A DNA stretch of 64,000 bases from Pseudomonadota bacterium (GTDB lineage Bacteria; Pseudomonadota; Gammaproteobacteria; Burkholderiales; Ferrovaceae): NCBI GenBank assembly GCA_021798835.1, contig JAJZBQ010000005.1, positions 1-64,000 on the forward strand. The letters run 5' to 3'. Below, one piece after another: positions 26,378 through 36,464 of this stretch. How positions within the stretch are numbered: position 1 is the first letter of the stretch; every line of letters begins with the position of its first letter. Position numbers and translations under genes: made by a program. The notes below the pieces were generated by a model. That model was not told the origin of the DNA. It was given only the letters and a program-made list of their open reading frames with translations, and did no database searches.

Positions 26378-27510
26378 GGAGTCACCTTGGCTTCATGGGG
26401 AATCACATGGGCCCCCTCTGCCAACGAATCCGGAGGGCTGACCACCACCTGGTCGGTGGAACTCAGGCCAGACAGAATTTCCAGGCGATCTCCCAGATCA
26501 CGTCCCACGATCACGGGTTTCAGGTGAACTACCTCCCCGGACAACACCGCCAGCGACGTTCCGCTGGCCCGAAAAATCAGCGTATTCGCCGGGACCGTCA
26601 GGGCTTGGGCACTGCCACGCCGCGGGAAATGCGCTTCCAGATAACTCCCTGGCAACAACTTCTCATCCGGATTGTCCAGCGTCAATTCCACCAACTCGGT
26701 ATGCTTCATGGGATCCACGGCACGCGCATGCCGAATCAGGGTTGCCGGCCACAATCGGCCAGGAAATTCGCGCAGCGACAGCATCACGGTGCCTCCCGTC
26801 GGCAAGGCCGTGACCTCCGTCTCGGGAACCGGCACATAGGCACGCATACGTCGAATATCTGCCATGTGGAACAACTCGGTGGCCTGACCATTGGCCGAGC
26901 CACTGTCCACCATACCGCCCACATCGATATTGCGAACGGTCACGATCCCATCCACTGGGGCCGTGATGAAGCGATACTGATCCAGTGCCTGCAACCGCTG
27001 AAGATTGGCACGCGCCGCTTCCAGGGTCGTTTGTTGGGCATCCGCATCAAGGCGCTTGCTGTCCGCGTCCTGTGGGGAGACGGTATGCGTGGGCAACAAG
27101 GCCGCATAGCGAGCTGCCGTAACCCGCGCCAATTCCGCCTCAGACTGCGCCGACTTTACCTGTGCCGCTGCCTGGGCTTCCTCAGCATCCAGATCCGGTG
27201 TCTGCAAGACGGCAATCACCTGACCGGCCTTGACCCGCTGCCCGATATCGACATTCCACTGCTTCAGATAACCCGAAGCATGGGCATACAAGGGCGTATC
27301 CACCCACGCCTGCAATTGCCCCGGCACCACCAGATCGGGAACCTTGAGTTCGGGTTGGCCATGCGTCACCTCTACCTGCCAGCGTGCATCTGCCGCAGAG
27401 TCCCGGGCCAGGACTTCGCTTTGACGCTTGCGCTCAACGATACCAAAGGCTGCCAAACCGACCCCCACCACCAACAGAATGATTCCCCCCACCCCTATGC
27501 GCCCACTCAT
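26374..27510 (-). CDS. RND efflux periplasmic adaptor (membrane fusion protein)
   Basis: 378 residues. One N-terminal membrane anchor (GVGGIILLVVGVGLAAFGIV), lipoyl half-motif NVDIGQRVKAGQVIAVLQTPDLDAE, alpha hairpin (residues about 100-165), second lipoyl half ITAPVDGIVTVRNIDVGGMV, then beta barrel. It links the inner-membrane pump to the outer duct. Four-base overlaps with the pump and duct genes indicate coupled synthesis. Confidence 0.92.
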   Translation of the reverse strand: MSGRIGVGGIILLVVGVGLAAFGIVERKRQSEVLARDSAADARWQVEVTHGQPELKVPDLVVPGQLQAWVDTPLYAHASGYLKQWNVDIGQRVKAGQVIAVLQTPDLDAEEAQAAAQVKSAQSEAELARVTAARYAALLPTHTVSPQDADSKRLDADAQQTTLEAARANLQRLQALDQYRFITAPVDGIVTVRNIDVGGMVDSGSANGQATELFHMADIRRMRAYVPVPETEVTALPTGGTVMLSLREFPGRLWPATLIRHARAVDPMKHTELVELTLDNPDEKLLPGSYLEAHFPRRGSAQALTVPANTLIFRASGTSLAVLSGEVVHLKPVIVGRDLGDRLEILSGLSSTDQVVVSPPDSLAEGAHVIPHEAKVTP

Positions 27511-30500
27511 GATCTCACCCTCGCACGAATCTCACTGAACAATACCGGAACCAGCAACAAGGTCGCCACCGTGGCCCACAGCAATCCTCCAATCACAGCC
27601 CGTCCCAGTGGGGCATTCTGCTCCCCTCCTTCGCCCAGGCCCAAAGCCATGGGCAACATCCCGATGATCATCGCCAAGGCCGTCATCAATACCGGACGCA
27701 GACGGGTACTCCCAGCTTCCAGCGCCGCTTCCAGAGGAGACAACCCGGCTCCTACCCGTTCACGGGCAAAACTGATCACCAGAATACTATTGGCGGCTCC
27801 CACCCCCATACACATCACCGCACCCGTCAATGCCGGGACAGAAAATGTGGTCCCGGTCAGGAACAGCATCCAGACCATTCCTGCCAATGCAGCCGGCAAT
27901 GCCCCAATCACCAACAACGGATCCACCCACGACTGGAAATTCACCACGATCAGCAAGTAAACCAGGATAATCGCACCCAGCAGTCCGAACTCCAAACTGG
28001 TAAAGGATTGGTGCATGGTCTGAACCTGTCCCCGCAAGATCACCTGAGTGCCCTTGGGCAGATGAGTCTGGTTGTCCCTTATCACCTGACGGATGCGCTG
28101 GGCCACTGAACCCAGGTCCGTCCCCTGCACTCCACCAAAAATATCGATGGCCGGCTTCACGTTATAGTGGCTCACCACCCCAGGCCCTACCCCATGATGG
28201 AAAGTCGCCAGATTGGCCAGAATCTGAGGTGGAATCCGGTTATTCAGGGTCACAGGAATCTGCCCCAGATCCTCAAGATTTTGAAGACGATACTGAGGCA
28301 TCTGGGCCGAGACATTGTACTGAACGCCATTTTTCGGGTTTGTCCAGAAACTCGGCGCCGTCTGAAAACTTCCCGATAGTGCCGTCATCAGATTACTGGC
28401 CACATCCTGCTCGGTGTATCCCAATTGCTGGGCCAGATCCCGGTTGACATCCGCGTCGATCTCGGGGTAGTCGAAGGGTTGCTGAATACGCAAATCGACT
28501 GCTCCGGGAATCGTCTTGAGTTGAGCCAGCAACCGGTCGGCATACTGACGATTTTCTTCAAGTCGAATACCGGATACCTGGACATCGATAGCAGCCGGCA
28601 AACCAAAATTGAGAATCTGACTGACGATATCGGCTGGCAAAAAGGAAAAGGTCACCGTAGGAAAATCTGCGTGCAAGACGTGCCTCAAATCCCTGACCAC
28701 CTCTGCTGTGGGAGCATGGGAAGAATTCAGGGTAATAAAGATGTCGGCATCTCCAGGGCCAATGGGAGCCGAGGTACTATAGGACAGATTAATCCCGCTG
28801 TAGGGAAGCCCTACGACATCTACCTGAGTGGCCAGTTGACCATTCAGATGACGGCGGATGTCCTGCTCGACCCGATCACATAATGCCGTGGTATCTTCAA
28901 TTCGTGTTCCCGTGGGAGCACGCAGATGCAGTTTGATCTGACCGGCATCCACCTCCGGAAAAAAATTCTGTCCGATCCAGGGCAACAACAGGAATGACAG
29001 CAAAACGATCCCATATACCCCTGCGGCAAAACGGCGTGGGCGACCGCGCAGTATCCCTTCCAAAAGCCGGTGATAGCCTTGACGAAAGCGCTCGAATCCC
29101 GCCTCGAAACGTCGTTGAAAGCGCGCTCCCCAGTGACGGGCCGCAATGCCAGCATCATGGGGATGCAACCAGTACATGGCCAACGTTGGAACCAAAGTCC
29201 GCGACAGAATCCAGGAAGCCAACATGGCAAAAATCACAGCCTCAGCCAGGGGAACAAACAGGTAATGGGAGACCCCGGTGAGCAAAAACATCGGGATGAA
29301 TACAATACAGATTGCCAGCGTTGAGACCAGGGAAGGCATGGCAATCTGCTGTGCCCCATCGAGGATGGCATCGTGAAGCGATTTTCCCTGCTCCAGGTGC
29401 CAGTTGATGTTTTCCACCGCCACGGTGGCATCATCCACCAAAATCCCCACGGCCAGGGCCAGCCCGCCCAGGGTCATGATATTGATGGTCTCCCCCAGAA
29501 ATGACAATACGATCAGTGAAGCCAATACCGACAGGGGAATCGACACCGTGATGATCAAGGTGCTGCGCCAGGATCCCAGAAACAGCAGGATCATCAACCC
29601 CGTCAGGGCTGCAGCGATCAAACCCTCGCGTACCACCCCGGAAATAGCCGCCTGAACGAAGATCGATTGATCTCCAGTGGTATGAATATGCATCCCCGGC
29701 GGCATATCGGCACGCACCTGCGGCATCAAATGCTTGATGCTGTCGATAATGTTCAGAGTGGAGGCCGATCCGGTTTTCAGCACGCTCATGAGCACCGCGC
29801 GGTGCCCATCGACACGCACCACGTTGGTCTGTGGCCCGGCCCCATCGTACACATGAGCCACATCGCGCACATGGATCAACGCGCCGGTTGGCGTGTAGAG
29901 CGGAATATCGTTGAGTTGATCGAGTTTGGGGAAACTGGCATTCAATCGAATCACATATTCACGATGGCCGATTTTTTCGGTACCGGCTGGCACAATCAGA
30001 TTCTGGCTAGCCAGCGCACGCGTCACATCGTTGGCCGACAACCCGTAGTTGCGCAAGGCCTCGGGTTCGAGATCGACCTGAACCTGACGCAACTGACCCC
30101 CATACGGGTAAGGCAGAGAGGCTCCGGCCACCGTAGCCAACTGGGTTCGTATGAAGTTGTTACCGAAATCGAATAACTGAGATTCCGTCAGTTTCGAACT
30201 GTCCAGGGCCAACTGGATGACCGGCACGCTGGATGCATTGTAGGCCAGGATGAAAGGAGGAGTCATGCCGGGCGGCATCTGGCGCAACATGGTCTGGGAG
30301 ATGGCGGTGATCTGAGCTACCGCGAGATCTTCATTGACACGCGGCTGGAAGAAGTACTTCACTACCGAAATACCATTCAGCGACTGCGATTCTATGTGTT
30401 CGATGTCATTGACCGTCGTCGTCGCCACGCGTTCAGTGAATGAGGTGATGTGATCGGCCATGTCCTGGGGCGGCATGCCGGAATAGTTCCACACCACCGC

Positions 30501-30641
30501 CACCACCGGAATGTTGATGTTGGGCAGGATGTCCGTGGGGGTGCGCTGGATGCTGAATAACCCCAGCAACACAATGAGCAGCGCCATTACCAAAAATGTA
30601 TGAGGACGCTGCAAAGCCAACCGTACAATCCACATGCCCAC
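27507..30641 (-). CDS. RND efflux pump inner-membrane permease (HAE1-like)
   Basis: 1044 residues, twelve transmembrane helices in two halves with large periplasmic domains. Diagnostic parts: IQRTPTDILPNINIPVV in helix 1/porter start, ALAVGILVDDATVAVENI in helix 4 with the proton-relay Asp pair, and GAVMCMGVGAANSILV in helix 10. The absence of heavy-metal (CusA-like) Met motifs in what I can see favours an organic or drug substrate. First gene of a four-gene operon with adaptor, outer-membrane factor and GntR regulator. Confidence 0.92.
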   Translation of the reverse strand: MGMWIVRLALQRPHTFLVMALLIVLLGLFSIQRTPTDILPNINIPVVAVVWNYSGMPPQDMADHITSFTERVATTTVNDIEHIESQSLNGISVVKYFFQPRVNEDLAVAQITAISQTMLRQMPPGMTPPFILAYNASSVPVIQLALDSSKLTESQLFDFGNNFIRTQLATVAGASLPYPYGGQLRQVQVDLEPEALRNYGLSANDVTRALASQNLIVPAGTEKIGHREYVIRLNASFPKLDQLNDIPLYTPTGALIHVRDVAHVYDGAGPQTNVVRVDGHRAVLMSVLKTGSASTLNIIDSIKHLMPQVRADMPPGMHIHTTGDQSIFVQAAISGVVREGLIAAALTGLMILLFLGSWRSTLIITVSIPLSVLASLIVLSFLGETINIMTLGGLALAVGILVDDATVAVENINWHLEQGKSLHDAILDGAQQIAMPSLVSTLAICIVFIPMFLLTGVSHYLFVPLAEAVIFAMLASWILSRTLVPTLAMYWLHPHDAGIAARHWGARFQRRFEAGFERFRQGYHRLLEGILRGRPRRFAAGVYGIVLLSFLLLPWIGQNFFPEVDAGQIKLHLRAPTGTRIEDTTALCDRVEQDIRRHLNGQLATQVDVVGLPYSGINLSYSTSAPIGPGDADIFITLNSSHAPTAEVVRDLRHVLHADFPTVTFSFLPADIVSQILNFGLPAAIDVQVSGIRLEENRQYADRLLAQLKTIPGAVDLRIQQPFDYPEIDADVNRDLAQQLGYTEQDVASNLMTALSGSFQTAPSFWTNPKNGVQYNVSAQMPQYRLQNLEDLGQIPVTLNNRIPPQILANLATFHHGVGPGVVSHYNVKPAIDIFGGVQGTDLGSVAQRIRQVIRDNQTHLPKGTQVILRGQVQTMHQSFTSLEFGLLGAIILVYLLIVVNFQSWVDPLLVIGALPAALAGMVWMLFLTGTTFSVPALTGAVMCMGVGAANSILVISFARERVGAGLSPLEAALEAGSTRLRPVLMTALAMIIGMLPMALGLGEGGEQNAPLGRAVIGGLLWATVATLLLVPVLFSEIRARVRS

Positions 30642-30664
30642 TCTCCGTTCACCCGTCTGATCAA

Positions 30665-30693
30665 AATATATATTATCGATAATTTAACGTCAA
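30665..30693 (-). promoter_or_regulatory. Promoter of the RND operon with palindromic operator in the spacer
   Basis: On the minus strand TTGACG, exactly 17 bases, then TATATT. The spacer contains the perfect 12-base palindrome ATTATCGATAAT (30672-30683). A protein bound there would block RNA polymerase. The operon's own GntR/FCD product is the obvious candidate. Distance from the -10 to the pump start is about 23 bases. Confidence 0.7.
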
Positions 30694-30799
30694 GTACCTA
30701 CCCTCCCCCCTTCGAGCGGTTTCCCTGAAACAGCAGAATTGTCAGGGAGTCATGGTACACTCACGCCTAATCATTGCCATTTCTTTAGGAAATTTTCCC

Positions 30800-31879
30800 A
30801 TGATTCTGGTTACTGGCGGAGCGGGGTTCATCGGCGCCAACTTTGTTCTGGACTGGTTGCAAACCCATGATGAACCCCTCATCAATCTGGACAAGATGAC
30901 GTATGCCGGTAATCACGATAACCTGGTCACCTTGACCGGAGACGAACGGCATACGTTGGTCGTCGGCGACATTGGAGACTCGGTATTGGTCAGCGACCTG
31001 TTGCACCGCTACCGCCCCCGCGCCATCATCAATTTCGCTGCAGAAAGTCATGTCGATCGCTCCATCCACGGGCCCGGCGATTTCATTGACACCAACGTGG
31101 TGGGTACGTTCCGTTTGCTGGAGGCCACGCGCCAGTACTGGACCAGCCTTTCCCCCGGGGAGCGATCTTCCTTTCGCTTTCTGCATGTTTCCACCGACGA
31201 GGTCTATGGCTCCCTGAATGCCGATGATCCCGCCTTCACCGAAACGACTCCCTATACGCCCAACAGCCCCTATTCTGCTTCCAAGGCCGCTTCCGATCAT
31301 CTGGTACGTGCCTGGCACCATACCTACGCGCTTCCTGTGCTGACCACCAATTGTTCCAACAACTATGGCCCGTACCAATTCCCCGAAAAACTGATCCCGC
31401 TGATGCTGCATCACGCGCTGACCGATAAACCACTGCCCATCTATGGTGACGGACAAAACATACGTGACTGGCTGTATGTGGGCGATCATGCCAGCGGAAT
31501 CCGGCGTGTGCTGGAAGCCGGTCGGGTAGGAGAAACCTACAACATCGGCGGCAACAATGAACGCTCCAATCTGCAGGTGGTCCATGCGTTGTGCGATCTC
31601 CTCGATCGACTCCAGCCACACCCCGAGGGCTCTTACCGCCGCCTGATCCGATTTGTCACGGATCGTCCCGGACACGATCGCCGCTATGCCATCGATGCCA
31701 CCAAAATTCGCACAGAATTGGGCTGGACTCCCCAACACCACTTTGAATCGGGACTGGAACAGACCCTTCGATGGTACCTATCCCACTCCGACTGGATCGC
31801 ACGGGTTACCTCGGGAGCCTATCGCCAATGGCTGGAAACCCATTACACCGAGGAGAATACCCCATGCGCAAGGGATTGA
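30800..31879 (+). CDS. rfbB: dTDP-glucose 4,6-dehydratase
   Basis: 359 residues. NAD-binding [12 protein letters not shown] at the N-terminus, [10 protein letters not shown], catalytic HVSTDEVYG and [15 protein letters not shown] (YxxxK). Converts dTDP-glucose to the 4-keto-6-deoxy sugar, the second step to dTDP-rhamnose and related sugars. The ATG at 30800 has AGGA at proper distance; the in-frame ATG at 30752 adds 16 non-family residues. It overlaps rfbA by 16 bases. rfbC and rfbD are not in the window. Confidence 0.93.
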   Translation: MILVTGGAGFIGANFVLDWLQTHDEPLINLDKMTYAGNHDNLVTLTGDERHTLVVGDIGDSVLVSDLLHRYRPRAIINFAAESHVDRSIHGPGDFIDTNVVGTFRLLEATRQYWTSLSPGERSSFRFLHVSTDEVYGSLNADDPAFTETTPYTPNSPYSASKAASDHLVRAWHHTYALPVLTTNCSNNYGPYQFPEKLIPLMLHHALTDKPLPIYGDGQNIRDWLYVGDHASGIRRVLEAGRVGETYNIGGNNERSNLQVVHALCDLLDRLQPHPEGSYRRLIRFVTDRPGHDRRYAIDATKIRTELGWTPQHHFESGLEQTLRWYLSHSDWIARVTSGAYRQWLETHYTEENTPCARD

Positions 31880-32742
31880 TTCTGGCCGGCGGTTCAGGCA
31901 CCCGCCTCTATCCCGTGACACAGGCCATTTCCAAACAACTGTTGCCCGTATACGATAAACCCATGATCTATTATCCGCTGAGCACCCTCATGTTGGGGGG
32001 TATGCGCGATATTCTGATCATCTCCACTCCGCAGGACACCCCCCGCTTTCAGCAACTGCTGGGCGATGGACAACAATGGGGGCTGAATCTCCAATATGCG
32101 GTCCAACCCGACCCGGATGGACTGGCGCAGGCCTTTCTTATCGGCAGGGATTTCATCGGGAACGATCCGAGCGCTCTGGTACTCGGAGACAACTTGTTTT
32201 ATGGTCATGATTTTGCCATCAAATTGCAGCATGCAGATGCACAGGAACAAGGAGCCACCGTATTCGTCTATCCGGTCAGTGATCCGGAACGCTATGGGGT
32301 TGCAGAATTCGATGCGGCGGGACGCGTCATCGGCCTTGAAGAAAAACCCGCCCAGCCGCGCTCACGTTATGCCGTAACCGGCTTATACTTCTACGATGCC
32401 ACGGTTTGTGATCGGGCAGCCACCCTCACCCCCTCCCCGCGTGGCGAACTGGAAATCACCGACCTCAACCGCTGCTATCTCGATCAGGAAGCGCTTTGTG
32501 TGGAAGTCCTCGGACGCGGTTTCGCGTGGCTCGATACCGGCACTCACGATTCCCTGCTGGAAGCCGCTCAATACATCCAAACGGTCGAAAAACGTCAGGG
32601 ACTCAAGGTCTCCTGCCCGGAAGAAATCGCTTATCGCCAGGGTTGGATCAATGCCACACAACTGGAAAAACTGGCACACCCCTTACGCAAAAACGGGTAT
32701 GGCGAATATCTGATGCAGGTTCTGCGCGACCGGATCCTTTAG
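31864..32742 (+). CDS. rfbA: Glucose-1-phosphate thymidylyltransferase
   Basis: 292 residues. Signature [16 protein letters not shown] and [20 protein letters not shown] at the N-terminus, EEKPAQPRS, and [16 protein letters not shown] near residue 220. Makes dTDP-glucose for RfbB. GAGGAG lies six to seven bases upstream of ATG 31864. The rfbB-rfbA order is inverted relative to many rfbBDAC clusters only in lacking D and C. Ends 63 bases from the convergent hydrogenase-like gene. Confidence 0.93.
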   Translation: MRKGLILAGGSGTRLYPVTQAISKQLLPVYDKPMIYYPLSTLMLGGMRDILIISTPQDTPRFQQLLGDGQQWGLNLQYAVQPDPDGLAQAFLIGRDFIGNDPSALVLGDNLFYGHDFAIKLQHADAQEQGATVFVYPVSDPERYGVAEFDAAGRVIGLEEKPAQPRSRYAVTGLYFYDATVCDRAATLTPSPRGELEITDLNRCYLDQEALCVEVLGRGFAWLDTGTHDSLLEAAQYIQTVEKRQGLKVSCPEEIAYRQGWINATQLEKLAHPLRKNGYGEYLMQVLRDRIL

Positions 32743-32805
32743 CCCGTTTCCCGCAGTCGTCCCATCCTCATCAGGCTGGTACAAATACCGGGGTGGCGCA
32801 AAGTA

Positions 32806-34317
32806 TCACCCATCCTGTCCGCTATAACTGAGATTGAACGATTTGTTGATCAGCGGGAAATCTGGGACGATATTCCCCAATACCGCCTGTTCCAGTACCG
32901 GCCACTGGCTCATCGATACCTCTTCCGGATGCCAGCGGACGATGCGCCCCCGCTCATCGAGTTCCACGGCCGCCATCATTTCCCCTCGCCACCCTTCAAC
33001 CCACCCCATGCCAATTCCCGCCCGACCCTCCCCATTCCAGTCCGTTTTCCAGTTTCCTTGCGGCATCTGCTCCACAAAATGACCGATCAACCGCAACGAC
33101 TCGTGGAGTTCTGCAAAACGAACCGCGACCCGTGCCGCCACATCCCCCTGAGTGGCCGTAGCCATCTGCACGTCGGCGCATTGATAAGCCAATGACGGAA
33201 AATTGACCCGCCAGTCCCAAGCCTGTGCCGAGGCGCGTCCCGCCAACCCGGACATACCGTAGTACGCGGCCATTGATGGGGATACCCGCCCCGTCGTCAA
33301 CCAGCGATCCTGAACCCCCGCATGGTCACGCAGGCGTTCCTCGCTGTGCCGTACTTCCCGTTCCAGCGACAAGACATGACCACGCAGCAGCGCCAAGGCA
33401 TCCCGTGAAACATCGCGCACCACACCACCAAGACAAATGATATCGCGCAAATAACGATGTCCACCCACCTCCTGATAAATCCGCAAGGTGGCCTCCTTGA
33501 GGGTCATCAACTGGGCAAACCCGTAACTCCAGCCCACATCGTTACACAAGGCTCCCAGGTCGCCCAGATGATTGATGACCCGCTCACATTCCAGCCACAG
33601 GGCGCGCAACCATTCCGCACGCGGCACCACAGACAAACCCAGCACCGCTTCCAGAGCCTGTGCCGTCGCCCAGGATCCCGCCACCGTACTGTCGCCGGAA
33701 ACACGCCCACCCAGACGAACCAGGCTCTCGGGATCCATGCCTGCGGCCAGTTTTTCCAGACCCTTATGGGTATAGCCCAAGTGCGTATCGAGACGCAGAA
33801 TACGCTCGCCCACTACCGAAAAACGAAAGTGACCCGGTTCGATAATCCCTGCATGGACCGGCCCCACAGGAATTTCATGTACTCCAGGGCCGGCGACCGT
33901 CACAAAGGGATAGTCTCGTTCCCCTTCGCCCTCTGCTTCCAGCGGCGTTTTGCGCAACGGCCAGCGACATCCCCATTGTCCGTGCTGCCACCAGGGACGC
34001 TGATCCCTGGCTCCCTGCGCTGAAATTCCCAACAGATCTGCCGTAACGCGCTGCATGCGGTTGGCGTTGGGAAAAATATCATCGATAGCAGGATAGTGCA
34101 GTGACTCCAGCATGGCACTGAGCCAGTACACCCCTTCCTGCACTACCAATGCCGCCTCTATGCTGAATGTTCCTGAAGCATGCTCCTGTCCCCACAGCGA
34201 CATCAGTCGCCCCCCCTGTTGCTGAACCGTCACGGCCAGCGTACGCCACTGTTCCATCGTTACCCGTTGGTAATGCACAGGCTGAGCCCCCGGCAATCGA
34301 CAGGATGACATCCACAT
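32806..34317 (-). CDS. HyfG/HycE-like large subunit without NiFe cysteines (Ehr-type)
   Basis: 503 residues fusing a NuoC-like N-terminus (residues about 40-150) to a NuoD/HycE-like body (THLGYTHKGLEKLAAG onwards). Real group 4 hydrogenases bind NiFe with two CxxC motifs. Here the first is RVSGDSTVAGS (near residue 210) and the second, at the C-terminus, is NKSFNLSYSGQDG, so all four cysteines are absent. It therefore cannot be a hydrogenase and resembles energy-converting hydrogenase-related (Ehr) proteins. It ends the five-gene set. No NuoB/HyfI-like small subunit follows; the next gene is convergent rfbA. Confidence 0.85.
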   Translation of the reverse strand: MWMSSCRLPGAQPVHYQRVTMEQWRTLAVTVQQQGGRLMSLWGQEHASGTFSIEAALVVQEGVYWLSAMLESLHYPAIDDIFPNANRMQRVTADLLGISAQGARDQRPWWQHGQWGCRWPLRKTPLEAEGEGERDYPFVTVAGPGVHEIPVGPVHAGIIEPGHFRFSVVGERILRLDTHLGYTHKGLEKLAAGMDPESLVRLGGRVSGDSTVAGSWATAQALEAVLGLSVVPRAEWLRALWLECERVINHLGDLGALCNDVGWSYGFAQLMTLKEATLRIYQEVGGHRYLRDIICLGGVVRDVSRDALALLRGHVLSLEREVRHSEERLRDHAGVQDRWLTTGRVSPSMAAYYGMSGLAGRASAQAWDWRVNFPSLAYQCADVQMATATQGDVAARVAVRFAELHESLRLIGHFVEQMPQGNWKTDWNGEGRAGIGMGWVEGWRGEMMAAVELDERGRIVRWHPEEVSMSQWPVLEQAVLGNIVPDFPLINKSFNLSYSGQDG

Positions 34318-34333
34318 TCCCTATCCCCCTCCG

Positions 34334-35791
34334 TCAATTCAACAAGTGTGCCGCCTGCCGATAAGCCTGCAGAAGCCATGGGGGCAAATAAATCCCCAGC
34401 AACAGTACCACCACCAGGTGCCAGAACCACGGAACCATGGATGGGCGAGTCGCCTGATTTTCCACTCCTGCCGCCTCACCCAGGGTCAGTGACTGTACCT
34501 GACCGAAGATCGCCGCAAAAGCAACCCCCAATGCCAGTACAATCGGGGAAACCGCCCAGGGATGCTCCCGCAACGCAGTGGTCAAGATGAGAAACTCACT
34601 GGTAAATACCCCAAAAGGAGGAAACCCGACAATCGCCAATGCCCCCAGCAGCAAACCCCATCCGAGGCGCGGACAAGCCCGCAAAATCCCCTGTATGCGT
34701 GTCATATCATGGGTTTTCCAACGCTGCGCCACCTGACCCACGGCAAAAAATATGGCTGATTTGGTCAGCGAATGCAGGGTCATGTGCAACAATCCAGCCA
34801 ACGAGGCGACCAGCCCTCCCATGCCAAAAGCGAAGGTCAACAGCCCCATGTGCTCGATGGACGAGTAGGCAAAAAAGCGTTTTATGTCATGCTGCTGGCG
34901 TAACATCCAGGCTGCCACGAGCATGCTGACCACCCCAAATCCCATCATCAGCGGACCTGCAAAGGAATGGGGCAGCGCCCCATCGACCAATACCTTGGTA
35001 CGCAGGATGGCATACAGGGCCACATTCAGCAACAACCCGGAAAGCACGGCTGAAATCGGCGTGGGTCCTTCGGCGTGTGCATCGGGTAACCAGTGATGTA
35101 AGGGCACCAAGCCTACCTTGGTGCCATACCCCACCAACAGAAATACAAAAGCCAACGAGACGATGGTGGGTTCCAGTTGATGGCTCACCTGGATCAGATG
35201 GCTCCAGAGCAGCGCCGTTCCCCCCTCGCCAAGGCGCTTTTCTGCGGCGAAATAGAGCAAAATAGTCCCAAACAATGCCTGCGCTATGCCAACGCCACAC
35301 AAAATGAAGTATTTCCAGGCCGCTTCCAGGCTGGCCGGTGTGCGGTATAACGAGACCAGCAACACCGTGGTCAGCGTCGCCGCTTCCATGGCCACCCATA
35401 ACAACCCCAGATTGTTGGTGGACAATGCCAGCAGCAACGTAAACATGAATGCCTGATACATTCCGTGGTACAGCCGCAATCTCGGGCCATCCATCCGCCC
35501 CTGTTCACACTCGTGAAGGAGATAGGAACGGGAATACCAGGCCGTGGTCAACCCAACAAATGCCGTCAATCCCACCAGAAAGGCGCTCAACGCATCCAGC
35601 CGAAACTGTTCGTCCACTGTGCATACCACCCCGTGACGGGCCACCTCCAACAGCAGATTCCCAGCGGCCAGGAGCGTCAGCGCGCTAACCAAGACATTGA
35701 CCCACGGTGCCTCGGGATGCTGTCCACGCCACCCCTGCCACAGTCCACCCAGCACAGGAATCGATAACATCAACCAGATATCCATGATCAA
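34334..35791 (-). CDS. HyfF-like proton-translocating antiporter subunit (NuoL/M/N family)
   Basis: 485 residues, about 14 transmembrane helices. Family core: LLWVAMEAATLTTVLLV (conserved Glu in helix 5), VGLVPLHHWLPDAHAEGPTPISAVLSG, KRFFAYSSIEHMGLLTF, and LTKSAIFFAVG with the Lys-containing helix. Complex I antiporter-like subunits carry protons across the inner membrane. It overlaps hyfE by 4 bases and is 16 bases from hyfG. Confidence 0.88.
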   Translation of the reverse strand: MIMDIWLMLSIPVLGGLWQGWRGQHPEAPWVNVLVSALTLLAAGNLLLEVARHGVVCTVDEQFRLDALSAFLVGLTAFVGLTTAWYSRSYLLHECEQGRMDGPRLRLYHGMYQAFMFTLLLALSTNNLGLLWVAMEAATLTTVLLVSLYRTPASLEAAWKYFILCGVGIAQALFGTILLYFAAEKRLGEGGTALLWSHLIQVSHQLEPTIVSLAFVFLLVGYGTKVGLVPLHHWLPDAHAEGPTPISAVLSGLLLNVALYAILRTKVLVDGALPHSFAGPLMMGFGVVSMLVAAWMLRQQHDIKRFFAYSSIEHMGLLTFAFGMGGLVASLAGLLHMTLHSLTKSAIFFAVGQVAQRWKTHDMTRIQGILRACPRLGWGLLLGALAIVGFPPFGVFTSEFLILTTALREHPWAVSPIVLALGVAFAAIFGQVQSLTLGEAAGVENQATRPSMVPWFWHLVVVLLLGIYLPPWLLQAYRQAAHLLN

Positions 35792-36462
35792 TCCCGTCCC
35801 AAGTGATCCATCTTTCGGGTGTCCAGACTGTCAAACGTATCGCGGATCTGGAAGAAGAATATGCCAAAGATGAACATTCCCACCAGAACATCCAGTGCCA
35901 CTCCCAATTCCACCACCATGGGCATGCCATAAGTGGCACTGGTTGCCGCAAAGAACAAGCCGTTTTCCATGGCCAGAAAACCGATCACCTGGGGAACTGC
36001 CTTGTTGCGCGTAATCATCATCATGAACGACAACAATACGCTGGCCAGGGCAATCCCCAACGTATTGCGCAGGATGGTGTGAGAAAAATGGGCGATGGGC
36101 AACGCCAGATTAAAAGCAAAAATAACCAGCACAATCCCCAGCAACATCGTGGTCGGAATATTGATCAAGGTTTCCACGTCCCAGACAACCCCCAGTCGGC
36201 CGATCAGACGGCGCAGCAAACCCGGCAATATCACACCCTTGAGCCCCAGTGTCAGCGCTGCAGAATAATAGAGGTGCGGTTGGTGAGTCAGCCAAGCGCT
36301 GTCCGCAATCGATAAGGCCAGAATCATTCCCTGCAGGGCAAACAGATGAATCAGGGTCAGGATACGGCGTTGCGACAACATGGCAAACACGATCAGTAAC
36401 AACAGGGCCGCAAACAGATCGAGCAGTTGTTGGGCAAACGGAACGGGATTCCAGTGCGGCAT
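35788..36462 (-). CDS. HyfE-like membrane subunit
   Basis: 224 residues with about six to seven transmembrane helices. It resembles HyfE/NuoK-type proteins: LIHLFALQGMILALSIADSAW early, then GFLAMENGLFFAATSATYGMPMVVELGVALDVLVG carrying the conserved Glu residues characteristic of NuoK-like helices. It sits between the NuoH-like and NuoL-like genes, with a 2-base gap and a 4-base overlap. Confidence 0.85.
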   Translation of the reverse strand: MPHWNPVPFAQQLLDLFAALLLLIVFAMLSQRRILTLIHLFALQGMILALSIADSAWLTHQPHLYYSAALTLGLKGVILPGLLRRLIGRLGVVWDVETLINIPTTMLLGIVLVIFAFNLALPIAHFSHTILRNTLGIALASVLLSFMMMITRNKAVPQVIGFLAMENGLFFAATSATYGMPMVVELGVALDVLVGMFIFGIFFFQIRDTFDSLDTRKMDHLGRD

Positions 36463-36464
36463 GA

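Noticed and set aside
26086..27960. A 624-codon open frame on the plus strand opposite the RND genes
   Set aside because: It lies wholly antisense to two well-conserved pump genes, has no family features and a His/Gln/Arg-rich composition typical of a reverse-strand shadow of GC-biased codons.
33457..34023. 188-codon plus-strand frame inside the HyfG-like gene
   Set aside because: Antisense to a conserved NuoD-like protein and without domain features.
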